From contig URVL01000111.1 in assembly GCA_900551265.1 (NCBI GenBank), forward strand, positions 1 through 7,560: DNA of 7,560 bases, read 5' to 3'. Positions 1 through 6,131 of this stretch are shown piece by piece; within the stretch, counting starts at the first letter, position 1, and every line of letters starts with the position of its first letter. This DNA comes from an uncultured Eubacteriales bacterium (lineage in GTDB: Bacteria > Bacillota > Clostridia > Oscillospirales > QAMX01). Below the pieces are notes generated by a model, which searched no databases, had not been told where the DNA came from, and saw only the letters and a program-made list of their open reading frames with translations. The position numbers and the translations under genes are program-made.

Positions 1-455
1 TTACCTTCGAGCGCCGGGTACCGGTAGAAGTTGCCGATGGAGACGGCAAAATTGTCCTGGATCTCAACTACATCAAATACTTCCACAAAACACTGCTTCC
101 CTATGCCCGTTTTGTAGATGAAAACGGCAACGTTGTCTGTACGGCGGTTGATTACTGCGATATCGAACGCCACTATACTTTCCCGGACGCGCAGCTCGAC
201 GTCACGGTTGAGGGGGACGAACTTGTGATTCGTACCGATCGTTTTGCACGTTGCGTCGAGATTCTCGGCGTATGCGACGGAGATCCGTTTGGCTGGCTTT
301 TCAGCGATAATTGCTTCGATCTCGTACCTGGCGACGTAAAACGTGTTAAAATCCTCGGCAAGCTTTCACACGGCACCATATCTCTGCGTCCTCACTATGC
401 AACGCATACGGTAACCGTTGCGTTTGCCCGCGAAAAAGAGTCCGGCAATGCGTAA
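1..455 (+). CDS. GH2 beta-mannosidase, C-terminal fragment
   Basis: The gene enters from the left edge; the reading frame starts at base 3 and gives 150 residues up to the TAA at 453-455. The visible part contains 'YARFVDENGNVV', then 'FPDAQLDVTVEGDELVIRTD', 'FARCVEIL' and 'FSDNCFDLVPGDVKRVKI'. This is the C-terminal Ig-like fold of glycoside hydrolase family 2 beta-mannosidases, whose hallmark is an F-x-DN-x-FDL-x-PGE-like signature after a beta-sandwich repeat. The catalytic TIM barrel lies outside the window, so activity cannot be judged here. By family knowledge such enzymes remove terminal beta-mannose from mannan- or N-glycan-derived oligosaccharides, usually in the cytoplasm of Clostridia after oligosaccharide uptake. 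The stop codon overlaps a small downstream ORF. Another GH2 enzyme with the same C-terminal module is possible, but beta-mannosidase is the best fit. Confidence 0.85.
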   Translation, partial: TFERRVPVEVADGDGKIVLDLNYIKYFHKTLLPYARFVDENGNVVCTAVDYCDIERHYTFPDAQLDVTVEGDELVIRTDRFARCVEILGVCDGDPFGWLFSDNCFDLVPGDVKRVKILGKLSHGTISLRPHYATHTVTVAFAREKESGNA

Positions 456-600
456 AATGATGAATCGCCCCGAGGTGCTTTCGGTGTTGTGGCATCAGGA
501 GGCAGCGGGACTTCTGTTGCTTTTTCCCGGCCGTGCCGGTGTCTGGTCTACGGAGGTTCCGTTTCCGGCGTATTCATTTTTAAGCCAATTGCAGAATTAA
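448..600 (+). CDS. Small ORF of unknown function
   Basis: This 50-residue ORF starts at ATG 448, inside the last codons of the beta-mannosidase, with further in-frame ATGs at 457 and 460. It stops at TAA 598-600, 19 bases before the next gene. The ribosome binding site is poor (AAAGAG about 10 bases upstream), though translational coupling to the preceding stop is possible. The product has a Leu-rich stretch (GLLLLFPG) and no domain I recognise. The first 20 or so residues loosely recall the N-terminal beta-strand of HipA-like kinases, but this is too weak for a call. It may be a real short gene, the remnant of a longer one, or chance. Confidence 0.25.
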   Translation: MRKMMNRPEVLSVLWHQEAAGLLLLFPGRAGVWSTEVPFPAYSFLSQLQN

Positions 601-619
601 AATAGAAAGGGAGATTATC

Positions 620-1389
620 ATGTACCGGCACCACGAAGAAAGCTTACATATCGCCATAGCATACTTCAAAAACGAATCCCGCGTCAAAGACAGTCTCATT
701 GCCATCATATTTGGTGGATCTGTCGCCAAGGGCTGTGAATCATTGTCACAGATGAAATGTATGACCAGCTCAAAGCGCAGGGCATAGCGACAGAGGCAAT
801 CCACGGTTTATGCACCTATCCGGAGGGATACTTTGACGTCAAATACTATCCGAAATCCTTCCTGATCGCCGTGGCAGAACGCGGCAGTGAACCGGCTCGG
901 AATGCCTGGCTCAAGTCGAAATGCCTATATACGGCCGATCCTGAGATTCCAAACCTGGTGGACGCAATTCCCCGCTTTCAGACAGAGCTGCGTGAAGACA
1001 AAATGCTCAGCTTTTATGGCGATATGGAACTCAACAGCCGTTATTTCTGGAAAATGGGCGTAAACGATCGTTTTCTGCGTACCCGGGCGGCAACGGATAT
1101 CGTGCTTTTTGGTCTTCGAATGATCCTGGAAGAAAACGAAATTTTCTTTCCCTGTGCAAAGAGCCTTTACGCCGCAGTCAAATCTGCACCGCGTAAACCG
1201 GACAGCATTCTCGAAAAAGCGGACCGTATGCTCGAGACGCTTACCGACGAGGCCAAGGATGACTTCGTCAATGCCATTCATGAATTCATTACCTGGCAGC
1301 CTCCCGAGTGGGACATTGCAACTTCCCGTTATACGGAAGACAATGAACTCTGGTGGTATAATCCCCGTCCTCTCGTCGCCGAGTGGTAA
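620..1389 (+). pseudogene. Nucleotidyltransferase-domain protein, frameshifted and lacking catalytic DxD
   Basis: ATG 620 follows a strong ribosome binding site (GAAAGGGAG, 605-613). The first frame reads MYRHHEESLHIAIAYF...IIFGGSVAKGCE and then runs into a TAG at 785-787. The rest of the protein continues in another frame: IIVTDEMYDQLKAQG and onward for more than 200 residues, ending ...NPRPLVAEW at TAA 1387-1389. 'GGSVAKG' is the GS motif of the minimal nucleotidyltransferase (Pol beta) superfamily. It should be followed about ten residues later by Asp-x-Asp, which binds the metal and nucleotide. Here the sequence passes from GCE straight to IIVTDE with the Asp-x-Asp stretch absent. A deletion of about 19 or 22 bases near 739-742 would explain both the missing residues and the frame change. 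The C-terminal part is a helical domain like those of antibiotic or small-molecule nucleotidyltransferases; the substrate is unknown. A truncated protein could still start at ATG 757 (210 residues) but would lack the active site. An assembly error is the alternative. Confidence 0.8.
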
Positions 1390-1411
1390 GCATAAAGAGG
1401 CAGTCGTTCGT

Positions 1412-1449
1412 ACACGGTCACAGAATACATTCTGTGGCCGTGTTTTTTT
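1412..1449 (+). terminator. Rho-independent terminator
   Basis: A 14-bp stem (ACACGGTCACAGAA at 1412-1425 with TTCTGTGGCCGTGT at 1430-1443, one G-T pair) carries a TACA loop and runs into a T tract ending at 1449. It lies 22 bases after the stop of the nucleotidyltransferase pseudogene and closes the transcript that includes the beta-mannosidase. Confidence 0.95.
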
Positions 1450-1658
1450 AATGGAGAACGACAGCCGTAATCTCTCCGCCCGGGAAACGATCTTACGTGT
1501 TTGACGTTTAAAACACCCTGGAAAGCAGGTTCTGCCCCCCTCTTTCTGGCGACGACAGGCAACGCCGCGTATACTGTTTCAACGCTGGGGGGCTCCACGG
1601 TGAAAGACCGTTTGCCACCAACTGCATAAGATGATAGTGCGGCACAGCATGAAAAGGA
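1450..1658. other. Gene-free region with a GC-rich foldable element
   Basis: There is no convincing coding sequence between the terminator and the next promoter. Short ORFs here lack ribosome binding sites or familiar composition. Bases 1534-1611 have strong folding potential. GCCCCCC (1534-1540) pairs with GGGGGGC (1587-1593). This encloses GGCG/CGCC (1548-1551 with 1563-1566) and, directly adjacent, GCGT/ACGC (1567-1570 with 1582-1585), giving a three-way junction. A hairpin ACGGT-GAAAG-ACCGT (1597-1611) follows, and then a weaker GCAT/GTGC stem (1624-1627 with 1637-1640). It does not match any riboswitch or tRNA consensus that I can verify by eye. No convincing promoter precedes it. It may be a small RNA or decayed sequence. 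Confidence 0.35.
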
Positions 1659-1688
1659 TTGTCACATCGCGTTTTTTCCGCATATAAT
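1659..1688 (+). promoter_or_regulatory. Sigma-A-type promoter of the DUF3343-desulfurase operon
   Basis: The -35 box is TTGTCA (1659-1664, five of six consensus bases). An 18-base spacer is followed by a perfect TATAAT -10 box (1683-1688). The predicted transcription start is near 1695, leaving a leader of about 100 bases before the GTG start at 1794. Confidence 0.85.
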
Positions 1689-1690
1689 AG

Positions 1691-1736
1691 AATAAGCGCC
1701 TGATTGAAATGATTTTAGCAATCAGAGAGCGTTATT
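1691..1736 (+). promoter_or_regulatory. Stem-loop at the 5' end of the operon transcript
   Basis: Immediately after the -10 box, AATAA-CGC (1691-1699, bulged G at 1696) pairs with GCGTTATT (1729-1736). Above this, CTGATTG (1700-1706) pairs with CAATCAG (1719-1725), with a 12-base loop. A stem at the very 5' end of an mRNA can protect it from decay; the same inverted repeat could instead be a repressor site overlapping the transcription start. No T tract follows, so it is not a terminator. Confidence 0.55.
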
Positions 1737-1793
1737 TCGTCGGTAAGATCCGCGAAACGACACGGCTTTTCGACAGAAAGGCGTGAAAACACA

Positions 1794-2039
1794 GTGTATG
1801 ATTGTATGATAGTACTCCGCTCGGCCACCTCGGCCCAACGAGCCGGCAAAACGCTTGCCTCGGCCGGCATACCTACGGTGGTCGTTCGGCCTCCCGCCTC
1901 CGTAACGGGGGGTTCCTGCTCACACGCGGTCAAATTTGACTGCCGTTTTTTGTATTCTGTGCAGGAAACATTCGCAAAATACGGCATTTCCTATCACGAC
2001 GTCTATCGTCTTGACAGAGGAACTTTCAAAAAAATCTAA
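1794..2039 (+). CDS. DUF3343 family protein, putative S/Se carrier
   Basis: This 81-residue protein has the DUF3343 (PF11823) pattern. An N-terminal strand-helix (MIVLRSATSAQRAGKTLASAGIP) is followed by VVVRPPASVTGGSCSHAVKFD, which aligns with the family's conserved Arg-Pro...G-x-GC segment, and then a C-terminal FAKYGISYHDVYRL. Cys42 is the likely functional cysteine; Cys50 and Cys4 are others. The family is annotated as a putative sulfur or selenium carrier and often accompanies selenium-dependent hydroxylase accessory genes and class V desulfurases. That fits the desulfurase gene 59 bases downstream. The GTG start at 1794 is chosen because AAAGG (1777-1781) lies 12 bases upstream. ATG 1806 is an alternative, but it lies 24 bases from any purine-rich site. 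The pair has its own promoter at 1659-1688. That it accepts persulfide or selenide from the neighbouring desulfurase is inference. Confidence 0.75.
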   Translation: MYDCMIVLRSATSAQRAGKTLASAGIPTVVVRPPASVTGGSCSHAVKFDCRFLYSVQETFAKYGISYHDVYRLDRGTFKKI

Positions 2040-2050
2040 TCGCGCCCCGT

Positions 2051-2090
2051 CTTTTCGCCCGATGCGGCAGACGGCCGCGCGGGCGAAAGG
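2051..2090 (+). promoter_or_regulatory. Intercistronic hairpin covering the desulfurase ribosome binding site
   Basis: CTTTTCGCCCG (2051-2061) pairs over 11 positions (one T-G) with CGGGCGAAAGG (2080-2090). An inner GCGGC (2064-2068) pairs with GCCGC (2074-2078). The 3' arm includes AAAGG of the Shine-Dalgarno sequence AAAGGATGG (2086-2094) for the ATG at 2099. In this fold the ribosome binding site is mostly hidden. Either translation of the desulfurase depends on opening the stem, or the stem tunes expression relative to the DUF3343 gene. No T tract follows, so it is not a terminator. Confidence 0.6.
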
Positions 2091-2098
2091 ATGGAACT

Positions 2099-3253
2099 AT
2101 GATTTTTTTTGATAACGCGGCAACCTCTTATCACAAACCACCGGCCGTCTATCGAGCGGTTCGTGACGCCATGCGCGAGTGTGCGTCCGTCGGCCGGGGA
2201 GGCTATGCGGCGGCTGAGGCGGCCTCTGCGCGTGTTTATGACTGCCGCGCAGAGCTTGCCGCCCTCTATCACGTTGCAAACCCGGAAAACATCATTTTTA
2301 CCTATAATGCCACCGTTGCGCTCAATATGGCGATCAAAGGACTTTTGCACCACGGCCATGCTGTCATTTCCGGCTATGAACATAATGCTGTGGTACGTCC
2401 CCTGGTTTCACTGGAACGGTTCGGCGTCACCTATACGGCGGCACAGGCGCCGCTCTTTGATCCGGACGGACTGCTTCGTGAATTTCGCGCGTGCATCAGG
2501 CCGGAAACCGGGCTGGTCGTATGCAATCACGTTTCCAATGTATTCGGCAATATTGCACCAATTGAAGCGCTCGACGCGCTGTGCTACGAGCACGGCCTGC
2601 CGCTCGTTATCGACGCATCACAATCCGCCGGCACTCTGTCAATCGACGCGTCCCGCCTGCGCGCGACAGAGTTTATCTGCATGCCCGGGCACAAAGGACT
2701 CTATGGACCGCAGGGTACAGGCGTTATGGTCCATACCGGCACACGGGAATGTACTACCATCATTGAAGGCGGTACAGGCAGCGCATCCGCCTCCTATACG
2801 CAGCCCACGTTTGAACCCGACCGGTTTGAAAGCGGTACTCACAACGTTGCCGGAATAGCCGGATTATGTGAGGGCGTACGCTTTGTCCGCCAGCAGGGTG
2901 AAGCGCAAATTTTAGGCCGGGAGCGCCGTCTGGTCCGTTATATCGGCAGCGAACTATTAAAAATGGATGGCGTCACCGTTTACATGAGTCGTGATCCCGC
3001 GCTGCAAAGCGGCGTATTATCCTTCTGCAGCCGTGACATCGAGTGTGAAACATTGGCCGAAGCGCTTTCGAGCGCTGGAATCGCAGTCCGTGCAGGGCTG
3101 CACTGCGCACCTCTGGCCCATGTCACTGCGGGAACATATCCGCGTGGAACGGTGCGTGTATCGCCCGGCGCCTTCACCACCCAGCGAGATGCGGATCGTT
3201 TCATCACAGCAGTGCGGGCCGCGCTTCGCCGCGGCGTCTCGGCCGGTGTGTAA
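2099..3253 (+). CDS. Cysteine desulfurase family protein (class V aminotransferase fold, EF2568-type)
   Basis: A full-length PLP enzyme of 384 residues. Visible motifs in order: MIFFDNAATSYHKPP at the N-terminus; YEHNAVVRPL (93-102); CNHVSNVFG (142-150) with the ring-stacking His144; IDASQSAG (171-178) with the PLP-binding Asp172; PGHKGLYGPQGTG (196-208) with the Schiff-base Lys199; FESGTHN (243-249); and RAGLHCAPLAH (331-341) with Cys336 in the catalytic loop. This matches the TIGR01977-like branch (cysteine desulfurase family protein, EF2568 type), which is often found with selenium metabolism or DUF3343 genes, rather than housekeeping NifS/IscS. It should take sulfur from cysteine (or selenium from selenocysteine) as an enzyme-bound persulfide. 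ATG 2099 is preceded by AAAGGATGG seven bases upstream, which lies in a hairpin. The gene is co-transcribed with the DUF3343 gene. The actual donor and acceptor cannot be read from the sequence. Confidence 0.9.
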   Translation: MIFFDNAATSYHKPPAVYRAVRDAMRECASVGRGGYAAAEAASARVYDCRAELAALYHVANPENIIFTYNATVALNMAIKGLLHHGHAVISGYEHNAVVRPLVSLERFGVTYTAAQAPLFDPDGLLREFRACIRPETGLVVCNHVSNVFGNIAPIEALDALCYEHGLPLVIDASQSAGTLSIDASRLRATEFICMPGHKGLYGPQGTGVMVHTGTRECTTIIEGGTGSASASYTQPTFEPDRFESGTHNVAGIAGLCEGVRFVRQQGEAQILGRERRLVRYIGSELLKMDGVTVYMSRDPALQSGVLSFCSRDIECETLAEALSSAGIAVRAGLHCAPLAHVTAGTYPRGTVRVSPGAFTTQRDADRFITAVRAALRRGVSAGV

Positions 3254-3277
3254 CACGAAATCCGGCATTGATACAAA

Positions 3278-3303
3278 ACCCCCAGGACCTATGTCCCGGG
3301 GGT
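3278..3303 (-). terminator. Terminator between convergent operons, mainly serving the minus strand
   Basis: ACCCCC-A-GGAC-CTAT-GTCC-C-GGGGGT forms a 10-bp stem with one A-C mismatch. On the minus strand it is followed by TTTTGTATC, a short U-rich tail, placing it 15 bases after the stop of the TPM gene. On the plus strand it lies 24 bases after the desulfurase stop, but the following sequence (AACATATATGG) is a poor tail. It may work in both directions with unequal strength. Confidence 0.7.
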
Positions 3304-3318
3304 AACATATATGGATAC

Positions 3319-4377
3319 TTATCTGCGTCCGGCACCGCCGCCGCGTGTACTGCCACCACCGCCAGAACGGGGTCTGCTGCTGGGACGTGAACCGCCAAAA
3401 GAACTTCTTCCGGCGCCGCCGCCACGCGTGCTGCCACCGCCTCCCATTCTCGGACCGCCGGGACGAGGGGCGCTCGGACGAGGTCCTGCACCGGGACGCG
3501 GCGCGCCACCCATGCCCATGCCGCCGCCCATCGGCGGACGGGGACCCGGCCTCGGGCCTCTCGGCCTTCTGGGCGGTGGTGGGGGCCTATGGCTCCAGAA
3601 CGCACGGTTGAATATCCCGTAATGATATCCACGCCGCCTTAAATAAATCGTCCTGGGAATCGCCACAACGGAGAAGATCAGCACCAGCAATACCAACACA
3701 ACGATTAAGAAAATGCCGGCGATTCTTCCGATAATACCGCCTCTTTGAATCGTATTGTCCGTACTGAGCGGATCATCCACGCCTTCCGTTTCGGACGGCG
3801 CGGCGCCATCGGCGGCCGGATCAATCAGTCCAGTGCTGCCATTATTCTCCGCACTTTCATTGCTGCCACCCACATTGACGCTGTAAAAACGGTCATACCA
3901 GCCGAGGAACGCATCAAACACATTCATTACGCCGGCATCATAGTTCCCCGTGACGAATTCAGGCTCCAGGTACTCATTCAGGTAATCACCTAAAAGACTC
4001 GACGTCAGGGAAACCTCGATTCCGCTGCCCTGCACAGCCCAATAATTCGCTTCCCCGGTTACAAGCAGCAACAGCAGCCCATTGTTGAACTCCGCACTGC
4101 CAATCTGCCACTCGTTCATAAGGGTACGTGCATACTCTTCAATATCCTGACCGCCTAAAAACTCAATCGTTACAACAACAATCTGTCCGCCGGTCAGAGA
4201 GTAGAGCGAATCATTTTTCGACACAATATAGCTTTCCGTTTCTTCAGAAAGAACGTTTGCATAGTCTGCCACATAAAAAACCTCGGTTGGGTCTACAACC
4301 TCAATAGCCGATGTAACTCCAGTTAATAGCAGCACTGCACACAAAAGCAGCGCAGCCAGCTTTGTCGTCTTTTTCAT
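3319..4377 (-). CDS. TPM-domain membrane protein with Gly/Arg/Pro-rich tail
   Basis: A 352-residue protein. Residues 1-24 are a signal peptide (MKKTTKLAALLLCAVLLL...TSA). A TPM domain (PF04536, the YgcG/Psb32-like fold) spans roughly 30-160, seen in FYVADYANVLSEETE, IVVVTIEFLGGQDIEEYA, WQIGSAEFNNGLLLLLV and VQGSGIEVSLTSSLLGDYLNEYL. An acidic, Ser/Asn-rich linker (165-212) follows, then one transmembrane helix (about 216-240, IAGIFLIVVLVLLVLIFSVV). The rest (262-352) is a basic low-complexity tail rich in Arg, Pro and Gly, which should lie in the cytoplasm if the TPM domain is outside. The start ATG 4377 has AAGGA nine bases upstream. The TAA of the preceding lemA-family gene overlaps this site, so the two are closely coupled (12-base gap). 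Family members are linked to membrane-protein quality control or phosphatase activity, but the function here is unknown. It is the last gene of the operon. Confidence 0.85.
   Translation of the reverse strand: MKKTTKLAALLLCAVLLLTGVTSAIEVVDPTEVFYVADYANVLSEETESYIVSKNDSLYSLTGGQIVVVTIEFLGGQDIEEYARTLMNEWQIGSAEFNNGLLLLLVTGEANYWAVQGSGIEVSLTSSLLGDYLNEYLEPEFVTGNYDAGVMNVFDAFLGWYDRFYSVNVGGSNESAENNGSTGLIDPAADGAAPSETEGVDDPLSTDNTIQRGGIIGRIAGIFLIVVLVLLVLIFSVVAIPRTIYLRRRGYHYGIFNRAFWSHRPPPPPRRPRGPRPGPRPPMGGGMGMGGAPRPGAGPRPSAPRPGGPRMGGGGSTRGGGAGRSSFGGSRPSSRPRSGGGGSTRGGGAGRR
3325..3444 (-). repeat. Tandem 81-base repeat inside the TPM protein tail
   Basis: The coding strand specifies the identical 13-residue segment GGGGSTRGGGAGR twice, at residues 312-324 (bases 3444-3406) and 339-351 (bases 3363-3325). 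The two copies are 27 residues apart, so the period is 81 bases. The copies differ mostly at third codon positions, which suggests an older duplication kept under protein-level selection rather than a recent expansion. Confidence 0.75.
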
Positions 4378-4389
4378 AGCACGCAGTCC

Positions 4390-4935
4390 TTATCCAAAAT
4401 ATTCGGCATCGCCGGTAAAGGTCAGATATTTCAGGATATTCGCTGGGAATTCGCCCAGCGTCTCCTCATTCAGCTCACGCACCAGTTCGTTATATCCGTC
4501 ATGAGAGATAATATAGGCATACGACGTCAAGTCAGTCATAATTCCTTCGCGATATCCCTCGTCGGCTTCAGACAGCGATTCATTCAAAAGCGCTGCGTTT
4601 AAATCACTGACCGAACGCGTCAGCTGTTCGTTTAAATCATAACAGTGCGAAGGAGACGTCTCCTTCTCAAGCCGGTCCGCATCCGACCGGACTGCCTGAA
4701 CCAGATCGTCGTCCTCATCCAGATACCGTTCCGCAACCGTCGCCAGATTATTCGCCAATTGCACGCGGGTACCCAAATCGTGATAAATGCTCTTGCCGTC
4801 TCCGTCTACACCGTAAACAAACGCGCTCTCCGTCTCGGCAATCACTTCGGAAATGGAGCGCCGCGCGCCGCTCAAAATCGACAGCGCCACAACAATGACG
4901 CAGATCAGCATGGCAACTTTTCTATTTTTCAGCAA
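4390..4935 (-). CDS. LemA-family-like membrane protein
   Basis: The product is 181 residues if it starts at TTG 4935. That start has an ideal ribosome binding site, AAAGGAGG, seven bases upstream. A longer form from GTG 4956 would place this AGGAGG inside the coding sequence and has no site of its own, so I prefer the TTG. The N-terminus is MLKNRKVAMLICVIVVALSILSGA, a single transmembrane anchor. A helical body with acidic stretches follows. The C-terminus, YNELVRELNEETLGEFPANILKYLTF...YFG, matches the LemA (PF04011) ending of YN-x-x-V-x-x-x-N...FP...F...YF. Overall similarity looks divergent, so this is a family-level call. LemA proteins are helical, membrane-anchored and of unclear function, and are often encoded beside TPM/YgcG proteins, as here. 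Confidence 0.65.
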   Translation of the reverse strand: MLKNRKVAMLICVIVVALSILSGARRSISEVIAETESAFVYGVDGDGKSIYHDLGTRVQLANNLATVAERYLDEDDDLVQAVRSDADRLEKETSPSHCYDLNEQLTRSVSDLNAALLNESLSEADEGYREGIMTDLTSYAYIISHDGYNELVRELNEETLGEFPANILKYLTFTGDAEYFG

Positions 4936-4963
4936 GTGCCGGCCTCCTTTCCTCACTTTGACG

Positions 4964-6082
4964 TCAACCGCGCAGTTCCAAAAGTTTCTGTTTCAGCTCG
5001 CCTTCAATGCGGCCAAGTTCCACCTCTGCCTCACGGCGGCGCTGTGCGCCTTCATTCTGGATGTTCACAACCTCATCAAGCGTTGCAATCAGCTCCTGAT
5101 TGGTATACTGCAACGTTTCAATATCAACGATGGAACGCTCCGCCTCGCGCGCTGTCGCAGACGTTCCGATTCGAAGCATTTCGGCGTTTTTCTTCAAAAG
5201 TTCATTCGTCATATTATTGACGGCGTTCTGCGCTTCCGTCGCAGCGCGCGAATGCTCAAGGCCCAGGGACAGCACCATCTGACTTTTCCACAGCGGGATG
5301 GTATTCACGAGCGAAGACTGAATTTTTTCCACCATCAACGCATCGTTATTTTGCAAAAGTCTCGTTTGGGGACCCATCTGAATGGAAACGACGCGAGTCA
5401 GCTCCAGATCGTGAAGTTTCTTTTCAAAACGGTTACACTGGTTCGCAAGGTCATTATAGGCCTGTGCATCCTCCTGAAGGCCCGTCCGGCCTGCCTTTTC
5501 CTTCAATTCCGCAAGGGCTCCGGCACGCGTTTCCTCCAGCTTTTTCCGGCCCGCGAGAATGTACATGGTAAGCTCTTTATAATACTTCAGGTTTAAATCA
5601 TACATTTGATCGAGCAGCGCAATATCCTTCAGCAGCGTCACCTGATGTTCTTCCAGGATACCGACAATTTTGTCGACGTTCGCCTCTGCCTTCGCGTACT
5701 GGGCACGCATCGTTGTCATCTGGTCTTTCACGCGACGGAACAATCCGCGTTTTTGATTCGTCATGTCGACGCCCTTGAGTTCGCCGACCAAATCCGCCAG
5801 TGTCTGTCCGATTTCGCCCATATCCTTTGTGCGAACGCTGGCAAGTGCGTCCTCAGAAAAGGTCGCTACATGCTTCTGTGCCGCAGCGCCGTACTGCAGA
5901 ATCATCTGATTATCCGTCAAATCAATCTTCTCCGCAAAGTCCTCCACAGCCCGGCGTTCGGCTTCCGTAAGCATATCCTCGTTCATGACTGCCGGCGCCG
6001 CCGTCTTCACTTCCGCCGGCTTCAGGTCCCCATTATCTCCCAAATCGGGGGTTAACGTCAACTCCGGTACACCATTATCCAT
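4964..6082 (-). CDS. telA: TelA-family (toxic anion resistance) protein
   Basis: A 372-residue helical, coiled-coil-rich protein of the TelA family (PF05816; YaaN in Bacillus). Supporting segments are VEDFAEKIDLTDNQMILQYGAAAQKHVATFSE, the central GLFRRVKDQMTTMRAQYAKAEANVDKIVGILEEHQVTLLKDIALLDQMYDLN, and IPLWKSQMVLSLGLEHSRAATEAQ near the C-terminal third, followed by a long coiled coil. The length is typical. The ATG at 6082 is preceded by AAGGAG with an eight-base gap, and a 49-base gap separates it from xpaC. The family was named for tellurite resistance but is broadly associated with cell-envelope stress in Bacillota. It has no signal peptide or membrane helix, so it is probably cytoplasmic and may associate with the membrane via XpaC. 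The exact role is unknown. Confidence 0.92.
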   Translation of the reverse strand: MDNGVPELTLTPDLGDNGDLKPAEVKTAAPAVMNEDMLTEAERRAVEDFAEKIDLTDNQMILQYGAAAQKHVATFSEDALASVRTKDMGEIGQTLADLVGELKGVDMTNQKRGLFRRVKDQMTTMRAQYAKAEANVDKIVGILEEHQVTLLKDIALLDQMYDLNLKYYKELTMYILAGRKKLEETRAGALAELKEKAGRTGLQEDAQAYNDLANQCNRFEKKLHDLELTRVVSIQMGPQTRLLQNNDALMVEKIQSSLVNTIPLWKSQMVLSLGLEHSRAATEAQNAVNNMTNELLKKNAEMLRIGTSATAREAERSIVDIETLQYTNQELIATLDEVVNIQNEGAQRRREAEVELGRIEGELKQKLLELRG

Positions 6083-6131
6083 AATTGGCGCTCCTTTTTC
6101 TCCTCATATTGTCTGTGACAGATATTCGCAC

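Noticed and set aside
1329..1598. Minus-strand 89-residue frame across the terminator region
   Set aside because: It runs through the terminator hairpin, overlaps the nucleotidyltransferase pseudogene and resembles no family.
1500..1660. Possible selenocysteine tRNA (selC), because the downstream operon has a selenium flavour and TTTCAAC at 1577-1583 resembles a UCA anticodon loop
   Set aside because: The bases flanking TTTCAAC do not form an anticodon stem, and no T-arm or acceptor stem can be built on either strand.
1590..1660. Molybdenum cofactor riboswitch, suggested by GCCACCA and GAAAAGG
   Set aside because: The enclosing long-range helices of that motif could not be found, and the region ends at a promoter that starts a new transcript. 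Kept only as a structured element of unknown type.
3325..3444. Tandem repeats that might suggest a CRISPR-like array
   Set aside because: Only two copies, in frame within a coding sequence, encoding a low-complexity protein tail.
3204..3632. Minus-strand Arg/Val/Ala-rich frame of 142 residues and plus-strand Pro-rich frame of 103 residues
   Set aside because: Both overlap the GC-rich repeats that encode the TPM protein tail; their low complexity is a by-product of that repeat.
4645..5596. Long plus-strand open frames (191 and 247 residues) opposite the telA and lemA-family genes
   Set aside because: They are antisense to well-supported genes, lack ribosome binding sites, and have compositions typical of frames read on the wrong strand.
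6100..6125. TCTGTGACAGA palindrome between xpaC and telA
   Set aside because: Only about 4 bp can pair with a minimal loop, and it is not near a promoter; too little to call an operator or hairpin.
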